From NCBI GenBank assembly GCA_023627715.1, contig JAMAHW010000033.1:124001-188000 (forward strand): DNA of 64,000 bases, given 5' to 3'. Source of the stretch: Periconia sp. R9002 (Eukaryota; Ascomycota; Dothideomycetes; Pleosporales; Periconiaceae). Positions 21,045 to 31,832 of this stretch are shown here, piece after piece. A program made the position numbers and the translations under genes. The notes under the pieces were generated by a model that was not told where the DNA came from, did no database searches, and saw nothing but the letters and a program-made list of their open reading frames with translations. Position 1 is the first letter of the stretch; each line of letters starts with the position of its first letter.

Positions 21045-21724
21045 GAATCTGTCATGTAGATTTGCAGCAACGAGGTGCATCAACTGGCGTTGGTGGGTAC
21101 ACAGGTGTTTATGTCTTTTTTTGAGGTTTCAACAATCATCTCGGTGTACATTGGACATTTTGTATTGGACTTGGCATGGCATTTGATTGATCAGGGGCGG
21201 TCGATGGTAGACATTTACGGGTATTATATTGCACAGTATATGTATCACATATATTCAATGGAGAATTTGTACGATCTGGGTATTTGTATGGTGTGTTTTG
21301 AGAGCATTTTCAAGTTTTGTCCAATTCATGACGCAATCTCCTGTTTAAGAAAATCCATTTGAAAATCTAGACGCGGATGGATATGACTAATGACGATGTA
21401 ACATGTCAGAGAGGTGAAGGTTACTGTTTGTTGATGGCGGTTGCCCCTGACGACGCACGACAGGTTGGGGTCGGCTACTGCACGCGCCAACACGACGACT
21501 CCTCTCCAAACCTTCGACTCTCTTACCGTCGCATCTCTACCGCCAACAACTCCCGGATTGGATTTTACTGCGCCTTATGCATGTACAGCTAACCATACAG
21601 TCGACATTCGCTATCCGCCTTTCCCCTCCGCCAGCAAAACATAGATAGCCAGGCGTGCACCCCGCGACGCGCTGCCAGGCCGCAATTCTCCATCTCAACA
21701 CCCATCCGTTGACATATCTTCACC
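21045..21724. other. Intergenic, 3' flank of Ptc7 gene and promoter of Mps1 gene
   Basis: 680 bp with no convincing gene. The last ~250 bp before 21725 are GC-richer and pyrimidine-rich, as expected of a fungal 5' leader. Confidence 0.5.
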
Positions 21725-23630
21725 ATGTCGACTGCATCCCCCACTCCCATGGGCTCCTACAGCAGCCTAGGGCGCATGCGCTCGCATTCCAACATCCGTC
21801 CCAGGAGAGACTCGCCATTGAGCGTCCTGGGCCAAAGCCAGGGTTTTTCGGCCGATGCGCCCATGATGCAAAATATAAACATTGGCGACAGTTCCGACGA
21901 CGAACTGCCCCAACCCATGAAACTCAGCGCCCTCACCACCGCGCTGCTCGCCCAGAATGAACTCAAGTCTCCCGAAAAAGTCACACGTCAGCCCAAATTG
22001 CGCATCTCGAGAAGTCCACGTTCCGGCTCGGAAACCCCAATGCATGATTCTGTCACCCCGGCCCCCAGCATGCAGCGCGGCTTGAAGAGAGTGCCGCTGG
22101 CAGGAAGGCCCATGAGGAGGTTCCGAAGGACGCCCCAGAGCGAAGAGGAAAACAACCACCCGCCCTCCCAGGACCAGGAAAACATCCCCATGACTGTTCC
22201 CAAGGTCAGCACCAGCCAGGACGCCGGCTCTGTTATGAAGGCTCAGGTCCACGCTCCCGACTCCGTCATGAAAGCAGCCGACCACGACACAAGACCCGCC
22301 CATCCTGCACCTCAATCTCCCATCCAGAAGCAAGAAAGACCCGTGCCCCTACAACAAATAAGCGCAAACACCCCTCGAAGGCCTGCTCCCCCACCCCCGC
22401 CCAAGATGTCTGCTTTGGAAACGGCCACCACCGCAGCCGGAGCCGCCACGACCAAGACGCGCAGAAAGAGAAGCACGCTGGCCGTCAATGGCAAGCACTA
22501 CCGGCAGATGGACCGCGTCGGCAAAGGTGGCAGTTCGGCCGTCTATCGTGTCATGGCGGAGAACTTCAAGCTCCTCGCACTAAAGAGAGTGAACCTGGAA
22601 GGCGCAGACGAGGCTGCCATTCGCGGTTTCAAGGGCGAGATTGATCTTCTCAAGAAGCTCGAAAACGTAGAAAGAGTAGTCCGACTCTACGACTGGGAAG
22701 TAGACGAGAACCGGCAAATCCTGAGCGTGGTATGTTGTCCCCCATCCATCCCACCCCTGTCACCGAAAAAAACAAAAAAAAGGAAGTCTTACTTACCCCC
22801 TCCAGCTCATGGAACTCGGCGAATCCGACCTCGCGCGCATCATCCGCATGAAGCTCGACCCGGCCGAAGCCACCCTCGACCTCTCCTTCACGCGCTTCTA
22901 CTGGAAAGAAATGCTCGAATGCGTCGCCGCCGTCCACACGCACAACATCATCCATTCCGACCTCAAACCCGCCAACTTCGTCCTCGTGCAGGGTCGCCTC
23001 AAACTCATCGACTTCGGCATCGCCAACGCCATCGAAACAGACCACACCGTCAACGTCCACCGCGACTCGCACATCGGCACGCCCAACTACATGTCCCCCG
23101 AGTCCCTCGAGGACTGCGCTGGCGGCGGATCACGTGGTCTATTGTCGAATGGTGCTGGGGTGAAGGATATGAAGTTGGGCAAGGCGAGCGATGTTTGGAG
23201 CTTGGGTTGCATCCTGTACCAAATGGTCTACGGCCGCCCCCCCTTCGGCCACATCGCCAACCAAATGTCGCGCGTCCTCGCCATCATCAACCGCGACTAC
23301 GCCATCGCCTTCGACGACACAGGCATCGGCGGCGTCCCCATCCCCCGCGGTCTCAAAAAAACCCTCCGCCGCTGTCTCAACCGCGACGCCTCCCTCCGTC
23401 CGACCGTTGAGGAACTCCTCGCGCCTGAGGATCCGTTCATCTACCCGGATTCGAAAGGCGTGGAGGAGGGTGGCGATTTACCGATTTCGCTCGCGCTGCT
23501 GGATCAGATTATTCTGAGGGTGGCGGATCGGTTTCGGGATGGGACCAAGGCGCCTCCGACGGAGGAGGAGATTAGGGGGTATGGACCGAGTTTTTATGGG
23601 AAGATTGCTAGTCTTTTGGAGGGGCGGTAG
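21725..23630 (+). CDS. mps1: Dual-specificity spindle checkpoint kinase Mps1/Mph1
   Basis: A 609-residue kinase from exons 21725-22729 and 22806-23630 (76-bp intron within the N-lobe). The first ~250 residues are Ser/Pro-rich regulatory sequence. The kinase domain begins near residue 256: glycine loop GKGGSSAVY, catalytic Lys in LLALKRV, HSDLKPANF catalytic loop, DFG in LIDFGIANAI, then HIGTPNYMSPE. The IHSDLKPANFVLV and NVHRDSHIGT blocks are characteristic of Mps1/TTK. The domain ends with RPTVEELL and a helix containing PPTEEEI. Mps1 recruits checkpoint proteins to kinetochores and acts in spindle-pole duplication in yeast. The start gives a plausible Ser-rich N-terminus. Confidence 0.95.
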
Positions 23631-24143
23631 GGCGTTTTTTTTTCTTTTTTTGCATAATTTGTATGCACGATTTGTTTACCTTGCATGCACATACGTTGCT
23701 TGTCCGTTTTTTTTTCTGTTTGGCGTTTATCCCATCGGAAGTTTGTCTGTTCTACATGGGGCGTTTCGTTCATTATTCTTTTTCGTCCCCCTTTTAGCGA
23801 TGGAGTTTTCTGTTTTGTTGTTTTGCTGGGTTTGTTTGTTGAGTTCAGTTGAGTTGAGTTGAGGTGGATATACCCAGACTTTTTTTTTTCGATCGAACTC
23901 GTGGTGATGACGGAGGGGAGAAGGGGAGGTGAGAAGTGTACATATATGCTTAGTCTCCGACTGGTAGTTTGATAGCGTCCTGAAGCAGAAGTCGGTTTTC
24001 TTCACGTTATATTTTTGGAAAGGTGGGATGTTCGTACCTAAATCCGACATTGATACATAAACACACTATCCCCAATTTCCGTTTCCCACCTCCCATCCCC
24101 CCCTCAAAGCATTACATGACATTCAATCGTTGTTCACCACTTC
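23631..24143. other. Intergenic, T-rich
   Basis: 3' flank of the Mps1 gene, with T runs, a GAGTT microsatellite near 23840-23865 and no gene. Confidence 0.5.
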
Positions 24144-24365
24144 TCAATCGTCCCTCCTTTTCCCCCTTTCCTCCTTTCTCTGCCCCTTCTTCCCAACCCC
24201 AACCCATCCCAAAATCGCTACGCAGATAAGGATAAGTGTGAGATAGAGGGCGAGGTGCCCGACGATGTTGTAGAGTTTGAAAAGCATGCCCGCGAGGAAA
24301 TGGGATATCTCTCTCCAGGCATCGGGCTGGGAATCGTCGCTTGTGGGAGGTTTTTCGGAAGCCAT
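24144..24365 (-). CDS. Possible small single-pass membrane protein
   Basis: A 73-residue open frame with an ATG at 24365, a polar N-terminus (MASEKPPTSDDSQPDAW), an amphipathic stretch, a clear transmembrane helix around residues 36-56 (HLALYLTLILICVAILGWVG) and a strongly basic tail. Such organisation is uncommon by chance in the surrounding low-complexity DNA. I do not recognise a family. The basic tail is encoded by simple AG-rich sequence, so the true C-terminus could differ through splicing. Confidence 0.4.
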   Translation of the reverse strand: MASEKPPTSDDSQPDAWREISHFLAGMLFKLYNIVGHLALYLTLILICVAILGWVGVGKKGQRKEERGKRRDD

Positions 24366-25438
24366 TTTCTTTCTTTCTTTTTTCGTTTCAACTCTGTTTT
24401 GAACGTGTCAGGTTTCAGAAGACTCCCAGGCACGCGAATACCTCATCAATTCTCCTTTTTTTTTGCTGGCCCTCTCTTACCTATATGTCTTGTATCAATG
24501 AACCTATATTGGGGGGGAAAAAAATTCGTGGGGAATGGGATGGTTATTTTGACCCCCGGTTTAAGTTGGGGCGCCGCAGGGAGAGGAAGGAGTAAGCACT
24601 CTCTACCTAAAGAAATTCAAATCCTCAGCATCAATCCAATTCAGAACCAAATACATACATGATTACTCCCAACACGTGACTTACTCGATATAGTAGTGGC
24701 TTCGCTTTTCAAAGGTTGGTTGGTTTCACACCGAATTTTGTTCAACTTTGGCTTCAAGTGCAGGCATTTGGAAGGGTTTTTGGGTGGGGGGGACTGAACT
24801 ACAAACATGTGAGGTATGAGGATGGGGATTGGGGGGTGCCAAGAGTTGTCAGGGCGGTGCAAATGCGGCACGGTAAGGGAGGGATTGGGGTAACTTTACT
24901 CCGTTTACAAGTGTGTGCTTAGAGAGTATATGCAGGTATTACGCCAATCACGAGGTTTATGTCGGGGACGTTCTACCTAGGCGGTAGGTAAGTAGATATG
25001 AGTTGTTTGGGTCTTGTAACGGAGGCCTTCTTTCGGATTGATTGGGATTCTTCGTTGAGTAGGGGTAGATTTGCCTGCCTCTCTTTCGGGGGGTAAGAGG
25101 AGAGATGGAAGTGGTGTATCGTGGATTGATGATTTTTTTTGGGGGGGGGAGAGCGTGGTGAGGAATCGTAGTCTGTCTCAAGGTCAAAAGCATTAGAGGG
25201 GCGGGGAGATCCCCCATGTACATACACCTCCACATTCATTCTTCTCCAAAAAAATAAAACACGTGCCCTCGAAATTCTTCTTGCCAACGTAAACATATTT
25301 GTTAGAAGAGTACCTAGGGGACGGAACAGAGCATACAACATTCACGAATTATTGAATTCTTATTCTTCACATTTAACTTTGGAATGCATTTAATATATGA
25401 TGATCAATGAAACTACCTTGTTACTAGCTTTAGCTCTT
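24366..25438. other. Intergenic, no gene seen
   Basis: About 1.07 kb of T/G-rich sequence with G runs at ~24780 and 25141. CCTAGG-type motifs lie near 24976 and 25312. It includes the 3' flank of the transporter gene. Confidence 0.5.
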
Positions 25439-26977
25439 CTAATTCTTGTTCTTAATCCTAAGCAAGAGCATAGGCACCGCCACAAGCAATGACGCTACTA
25501 CCATGACCCAAGCCATGATCAGATCAGTATTGAAAGCGTATCGCTCGTTGCTGATTCTCCAAGAAACCGCAGCACCTGCTGCCTGCAGACTCTTAAAGAA
25601 GCCCGCAAAATCCGATGCCGATCCCGCCGTCGTCCCCTCGGCTAGCATCGAGATGAACCAATATATACAATTTTGAAGGACGAAATGGGAAAACCCAAAA
25701 CCCAAAAATAGAAAGAGGGGTTTGACATACTGTGCGTCGGTGAAATCGATTCTAGGGAAGCCAACGGCCTCTGTATCCGCTCGTGACACGGATCCCTGCC
25801 AGAGGTAAGCCCCGGCGAATACGGCCATGTTAGTGATCAAGAGAGTGGAAACTGCTAGGACGGCTCGAGTGCGGCGACCAAAGAACTTTGTGTCGAGGGC
25901 GTATCCTGCCGAATACGCACCAAGTATGCCTCCAGAGTAGAAAAGAACGACATTGAGAGCACGCGTGCGGACATTGAACCGGGTCAAGTTGATGTCGTTG
26001 AATTCGTAGGGGAGATAGAAGTTGGAGATGAACATGAGAGGGAAAAGCGCCATGATGTAAGCGTCACCTCGGAGCCGAGAGTACAAGTTTGTGTACGCAC
26101 TTGACCATGTGGTTTTCTGGGGGAGGAGTGGGGTGGTGCCATCGCTCATTCGCACCGTCTTTGTACTGACGACGAGCAGCGACAGAGGCGCCCCGACAAA
26201 CATTACAGCGACGAACGCGATGTACGTCCCGAGACTGACTTTTATGGCTGATGAACTCAGATTCTGCAAGAGAACCATCTGCGATTTCTTGGTCAGTATT
26301 TCCTATTCGACACATGTACGACACGTTTGCCATTCATCGATACGTACCATACTCCCTATGATCGCGCCCAGGTTGAATGCTGCAATGTTGAGCGAAACAT
26401 GCTTTCCTTTCGACCTGGAAGAAGGGTACGTCATCAACATTGCCCCCAAAGCAGTCCACTCGATAGAACAGAGTGTACCGCTAATAGTACCTCCCAAAAT
26501 CAACACCCAATCTTTCCGAGTGATGTAGTAAGCCAGTAAACAGACAGGGTACAATCCGAACGCAAATCCTCCAATGAGAAGAGAAAGTCGGTAGTGAAGC
26601 CGATTGACAATGGGACCTGCGATGAACCCAATGACTGCGCTGCTACCGTAGTTTGCCACGAGAGAGTTGTTCACTGCAACTGGGTCGTCGAGTCCAGCTC
26701 CACCTAGACCGTTCAAAGCCGAGAACATTCCCGGACCGCAGAAGGTGACGGCCGCAAGTATAACAAGCTGTGTATTCGCAGATCGTAGGAGTGAAGAGTT
26801 GAAGATGCTGTGAATGGAGACCTTGAGGCCATGAATTGAGTGGTTGCTACCCTCGAAATGGTGATTTCCATCACGAGTTCTAGAGAAAACCTCTACCGAT
26901 TCGACATCGGTAGTAGAAGCATTTTCAGGAATTTCATCTATGGAAAGATGGATATGAGAGGGGCCTTTTGGTTCCAT
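25439..26977 (-). CDS. UNC93-like major-facilitator membrane protein
   Basis: A 489-residue polytopic protein from exons 26977-26348 and 26278-25439 (69-bp intron). After a ~65-residue polar N-terminus the protein has about ten to twelve hydrophobic segments. The first contains FCGPGMFSALNGLGGAG, a hallmark of the UNC93/Ion_trans-like MFS group. Later segments hold GYALDTKFFGRRTRA, the usual MFS loop with basic residues, and an EWTALGAML helix. Fungal members of this family are widespread; substrates are mostly unknown. It is divergent from the 2OG-Fe(II) oxygenase, 960 bp away, with unusual repeats in between. A role in exporting or importing a metabolite acted on by the oxygenase is a guess from position only. 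Confidence 0.88.
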
Positions 26978-27320
26978 ACTGTGTGATTGATGGCAATTGT
27001 TACGAATTGAAGAAACATTAAATGGCTACTGAAAACAACCAATCTATATATACCTCGTTCAGTAGCAATACTCTGTGATGATCAATTTACAATCCACAAT
27101 CCGTACCTCGTTCCAGTAGTACCCCAACATGAATACGTGGATTTAAGATGCCATCCCTTCTCACTATCACCGATCTAACGGAGATTGCTAGTATAGGAAG
27201 GAGTGTCTATATGGATTGATGTTTCATTCCTTCAGGTCGGTCGGTGCACGTCAGCGAGCGCGCCCTGCGGCACAGCAACGTTATTAATCTTGCAACACTA
27301 ACGCCCTACACGTTAGACCG
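26978..27320. other. Promoter side of the transporter gene
   Basis: Gene-free and AT-rich. It holds the upstream region of the UNC93-like gene, with a near-repeat of TACCTCGTTC at ~27051 and ~27105. Confidence 0.4.
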
Positions 27321-27321
27321 C

Positions 27322-27373
27322 TACTCTAAATGGAGTATCTTTAAAATGGAATAAAGATACTCCATTTAGAGTA
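27322..27373. repeat. Perfect 22-bp inverted repeat with 8-bp spacer
   Basis: The left arm 27322-27343 and right arm 27352-27373 are exact reverse complements over 22 bp, separated by AAATGGAA. The arms begin with TACTCTAAATGGAGTATC. The element could fold into a strong hairpin or cruciform, or be a minimal MITE or leftover of terminal inverted repeats. It lies just upstream of the minisatellite. Confidence 0.9.
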
Positions 27374-27390
27374 CATGCTATAGGCTAATA

Positions 27391-27778
27391 GTATATGCAG
27401 GGGCACTAAGAAGACGCGTGCATGAAGCACAGGTAGCCAGCCCATAGCAGCTTCTACTTAGGTCAAATTCAACCGTATGTAGAACACTAATGAGACGCGT
27501 GCATGAGACATAGGTAGACAGGCCATGGCATCAACCGGATGCAGGGCACCGAGGAGATCCGTGTATGAGACACAAGTAGCCAGACCACAGCAGCTTGCTA
27601 ATCAGGTCAAATTCAACCGCCTTCAGGGCACCGAGACGACGCGTGCATGAGACACAGGTAGCCAGACCACGGCAGCTTGCTCATCAAGTCAAATTCAACC
27701 GTATACAAGGTTCTTAGAAGATTCGTGCATGAGACACAGGTAGCCAGACCATAACAGCTTGCCAATTAGCGAGACATG
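27391..27778. repeat. Degenerate ~82-bp minisatellite, five copies
   Basis: Five head-to-tail copies. The shared core CGTGCATGAGACACAGGTAG (with substitutions) begins at 27417, 27498, 27560, 27642 and 27724, giving spacings of 81, 62, 82 and 82 bp. Copy 2 has lost about 20 bp. Other shared words are TAGCCAG, CAGCTTGC and GTCAAATTCAACCG. Copies differ by scattered substitutions, many of them transitions. It ends ~160 bp before the oxygenase start codon. Confidence 0.92.
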
Positions 27779-27937
27779 TCGGTGAATAGGCTCCTGTTGA
27801 GTTATACGGAAAGTTACTCTCGAAGAAAGTATTAAAGAGACCTACGTTCTATGTCAAAGTGCAACTCTAGCCTTTAACATATCCTGCCTTCAACATATCT
27901 TGCCTTGAGATCGTGTTTTCACATCCACACTACAGAA

Positions 27938-29102
27938 ATGCAGCCCTCTGATTTACCTGTTATTTCCCACCCGCGTCTCCTCGAAGGTAGCGAGGATGAG
28001 CTGAGAAAACTATACCACGCCTCTTCCACCGATGGTTGTTTTTACCTCAAGCTCTCTGAGACGGGGGGTTGCTTGCCAGATTCTCTACCTCCCGTGGAGC
28101 TAGCGGGCGCTGTGGAAAGCCTCGCCGAGAAGATATTCGACCTCCCGCTGGAAGACAAGCTGAAATACGAGATGGATAAATGGAGTGACCTTCAGATTGG
28201 GGGGTGAGTTGACGCTCCTTAAAAGACTACCGATATAGTTTATTTTAGATGTTTCGTCTGGCTGACTCGTGCATGCTAGATACAAGCCTGCTGGAAAGCA
28301 CACGGGTGTAAAAGAGGGTAAAAGAGACGGATTTGAGAACTTCCTGGTTAGCATTGGTCATCAAATGGGTCTTGAGGTAAACGGCTAACTCCCACGAAAG
28401 GTTCCTCTGGACCATTTGGGATACGTCCAATCCAGTGGAGATTTTCCCGAAGTCATCAATCAGGATCTTGAATTGCTACGGCAGTTTGAGCATGCTTGCA
28501 ATGACATCTCTCTGGATTTGCTCGCCGCGCTATCCAAAAGTCTCTACCAAGACGGGATATCGAGCCTTGGGCATTCTCATCGCAAAGACGAGCTTTCCAC
28601 CACCTCTCTTGCACTCTTGAAGTATCTACCCAGCAAGGCTTTGAGCGAAGAGAACATTGGACACATGGCGCACACAGACGTAGGGTCCCTGACACTACTC
28701 TACACCTCATCCCCCGGGCTCCAAGTGTACCGCAGATCCACCGCCTCATGGACTCCTGCAACTCCCCCTTCAGGCCATATTGTTGTCAATGTGGGAGATG
28801 CCTTGAGCTTCATGAGCAAAGGCCTCTTTCATAGCTGCTTGCACAGAGTGGTGCCCCAAGTCGGGGTATCAGGACTGACAAGTACCCGCTACTCGCTCGC
28901 CTTCTTCAAACGCCCGGAGCTGGCTGCACGCTTCCGAGATTTCGGCGGGAAGGAATGGAGCGGTGAGGAATGGCATGTTGCAAAATACAAGATCTTTAGA
29001 GCTGATCACAAGACGCAAAAGACGAATGCTCTTTTGACCGGCACGGAGGGATTTCTGGGGAATGTAGATGATGCTCATGATGTCATTGAGGGGGTAGTCT
29101 AG
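27938..29102 (+). CDS. 2-oxoglutarate/Fe(II)-dependent oxygenase (IPNS-like)
   Basis: A 344-residue protein from exons 27938-28203, 28280-28346 and 28401-29102. The N-terminal third matches the DIOX_N region (ISHPRLL, LPLEDKLKYEMD, then the YKPAGK and DGFENF blocks). The C-terminal half has the double-stranded beta-helix with its iron ligands: HTD in GHMAHTDVGSLTLLY, distal His in CLHRVV, and the 2-oxoglutarate-binding Arg in RYSLAFF. All catalytic residues are present, so it is probably active. Family members hydroxylate, desaturate or cyclise small molecules in fungal secondary metabolism and hormone breakdown. The ATG at 27938 gives the standard N-terminus. Substrate unknown. Intron 2 is only ~54 bp but has good borders. 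Confidence 0.9.
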
Positions 29103-29839
29103 GAATGGATACGCATCACAATATATGTACCTATTTCGAGCTAGGTATAGTTAGGAACTGCAATCGAGTCTAGTATTAGGCAAGTTGTTCGTGATGGGAA
29201 AGGTCATCCTTGTATTTGTCCTTGTTTATCGGCTTGCTCAATCAGCGCGACAAGGTGGGGGCGAAGACAACGTGTATGAACGACTCAATCACATCAGCGG
29301 GAGGATGGATGTCGTGAGGGTCTGTTGATTGAGTGCCTGTTCCTTTAAAATTTAAAGGTGAGGTTGAGTAAGTTAGATTTATGTCTAGCTACTCGGGGCA
29401 TCGGTCAATCATGTTGCCGATTTGGCAACGAGGCTCGCCATCTATGCCTTCATCAGTTCCTGAAGAGTCCTCGCTCCACGCTTCGCACTCACTGTATTGG
29501 GATAAGTCTGTATATACCTATAATATGCCTATCAACACTGTTCCTATACCTCGTAAAGCATCCTGTATGCTGCCAATTATAAGTGTTTGTATTTGTCGTA
29601 GTACTGATTGCCAGTTATGGTAAGCGACGGAAGTGCGCTTACCCAATTCGGCGTGTACGTTTATCAGTGCTTAGTCATCTACCTTTTCTCAACCACGGTG
29701 GTTCAAAGAACATCACTTCAGCTCATGCAGTTCAACCCCATCTTGACTTCACTCTACACTAACAAACACAGAGACAGCTACCAATCGATTTTCACCCGAA
29801 AGCGAACCGGAACATTCTACTACTCTCCAAGCTATTCTA
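29103..29839. other. Intergenic with dispersed-repeat copy
   Basis: 737 bp between the oxygenase and CCCH gene. Apart from the repeat copy at 29502-29594, nothing recognisable is seen; the last ~200 bp should be promoter of the CCCH gene. Confidence 0.5.
29502..29594 (+). repeat. Dispersed repeat, copy A
   Basis: About 93 bp resembling, in opposite orientation, the segment 46402-46495. By eye about three quarters of positions match, and the differences are mostly transitions. Best-conserved parts are GCCAATTATAAGTG and GTAAAGC. Possibly a remnant of an old transposable element. Confidence 0.7.
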
Positions 29840-31033
29840 ATGTCTCGCCCTCCCGGACCCCCACCATACACAGCTGAGCAGCTTTCGAAGCTATCTACGC
29901 CCAAGGCGCGATTTATTGCCGAGGCCGAATTGAGGAGTGAGCGCACCTAGATGACCTTTTGTGCGGGATACTGCGGGCAACGGTTGACCGCGCCTAGGCT
30001 ACATTGTTGGACATCGACTGGCCGACGAGCGTGAACGAGCCCTTCGTGATTCCCCTACCGCCTTCACCACCTTTCACGACCAGGACCGTCGTTCGATCCC
30101 CAGAGACTCGACGGATGAAGGTTCCCCGACCAGCCCTTACCAAACCGACGCAGACGGTGACGACAACTACCAGGGCCAATCTGGTCGAAGTGAGCATATA
30201 CGTGGTTCCGGTGCAGATCGCAGGACTGTTCGAGCACGCGGAGGATATCAACCTTATCCTGCCACATCCGAAGCGAGAGCGAGAGTCGGCAATCGCCCAG
30301 GCATTTCGAATAAACCTGTCGCCGCAGTAGGTCATTTCCAGCTTTGCCGCGGAGAGCTTTTCGAGGAGACGCTGATCATACACCTCAATAGCCCCGATTC
30401 AAGGCCAATATGCGGAAAAATTTGTGCCCGCAGTTTATCGCAACAGGTATCAATTAGACGCACCAAAATTCCCTTTACCCGCCCTGTCGGCATCCTCTGA
30501 CAAATTTAGGTAAATGCGCTCGATCGAGTTGCCAGGAGATCCATGATCCTAGCAAATTAGCTCTCTGCAAAAACTGGTTGTACAAGTCGGAGTGCAGCAA
30601 CGGAGAGAACTGCGATCTTTCCCACAGCCCTTCCCTTCATAACACGCCGCATTGCCTCTATCATTTGCAGGGCAGGTGTAAGAAGTCGCCATGCCTATTT
30701 GCCCATGTGGACATCGACCCAGCTATGATGGTTTGCGAAGGATTTGGCCGTCTCGGGTATTGTGACGATGGAGGAGACTGCACCAAGCTTCATGTCTACC
30801 AATGCCCGGAATTTGCTAATCACGGGACCTGTGCCGCGGGCGACAAGTGCATGCTCAAGCATGTCCAACGAGCCTCTCGCATGAGGAATCGCAATAGTTC
30901 ATCCACTGAGGGATCTCCCCAGCACAACGAGTACATTGGTGATGCTAACCATGCTGAGGGTGCCGATGTTTCGGGCGAACCTCATGCAATCACGCAGCAG
31001 CACGACTATGTTCCCTTTGATGCGGAACGGTAA
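29840..31033 (+). CDS. Five-finger CCCH zinc-finger protein, ZC3H3/Red5-like
   Basis: A 334-residue protein from exons 29840-29936, 29998-30326, 30392-30446 and 30510-31033. The N-terminal ~145 residues (MSRPPGPPPYTAEQL...) are polar. The C-terminal half has five consecutive CCCH fingers: CPQFIATGKC...H (spliced across intron 3), CKNWLYKSEC...H, CLYHLQGRC...H, CEGFGRLGYC...H and CPEFANHGTC...H. Finger number, tight spacing and the CPxFA...G.C last finger match vertebrate ZC3H3 and S. pombe Red5, which act in nuclear RNA surveillance and poly(A)-dependent RNA turnover. CPSF30/Yth1 also has five fingers but fits less well. The first finger is only complete after splicing, which supports the exon model. 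Confidence 0.85.
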
Positions 31034-31832
31034 CCAACTCCTCGCGCGAGGACACCCTGATTTGAGGAGTTGTATGTGCCATCCCCAACTGCTCCTTTTT
31101 CCTACTAGAACCTAACGCAATTCTCCGTCTGCCCTCAAGTTTCGCGTGCATACTTTTCTCACAAAGGTAAGATGGTGGCAAGGTGCTGGCATCGATAGAA
31201 AGGAAAATTGGGGGGTGGTGGCCTTGCTTTTCCCCTTGTGATTGATACCCAGCTTGATGGCCAGCCACGAGCATCTTCGCTTCTCTTGTTGTTTTCATAT
31301 ATATAGACTTGAAGGGGTCCGTTGTACATGATACAATGAGGAACAATAATGAATGGAAACGATTTGTTCAAGACTTGACCTGACAATTGCAAATGAATAT
31401 ACATATGTAAACTACATTATTTGTTCAGTACGCGTGTATGTAGTTATTTGTAGAATACGGCAAGTGGGCGCTAACATTGGCTGCGGCTGTGCTTGGCTAG
31501 TTTCGGACCCTGAAGCTGACATCAACGCCCGGCATTCCATTTGGCGCTCGCTCCCATGCAGAAGCATGCCTTTCAGCTGTCCGCAGTCCTCAATGCCCTC
31601 CTTCGTCCTATTCGCAAAGTGTCTACGGCGCTATAAAACGACTTTCTTGGTCCACTGACACGGCGCAATAGCAACACGGCAGCGCTTCAATTGAGTACAT
31701 CATAGGAATACGTACATACCTTCAGCCGGACGCGCAATCCGTACATAGCAATTTACCGACCTCTACACTACCTACTCCAGCCACTGCTGTATTGTGTCGC
31801 ATTTGACCCTTGAGGCTTGACCATCCGTCAAA
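31034..31832. other. Intergenic, no gene seen
   Basis: 799 bp, with 3' flank of the CCCH gene and promoter/5' UTR of the Sel1-repeat gene. No recognisable features. Confidence 0.5.

Noticed and set aside
27391..27778. CRISPR array interpretation of the 82-bp repeats
   Set aside because: The whole unit is repeated without unique spacers, and the genome is eukaryotic.
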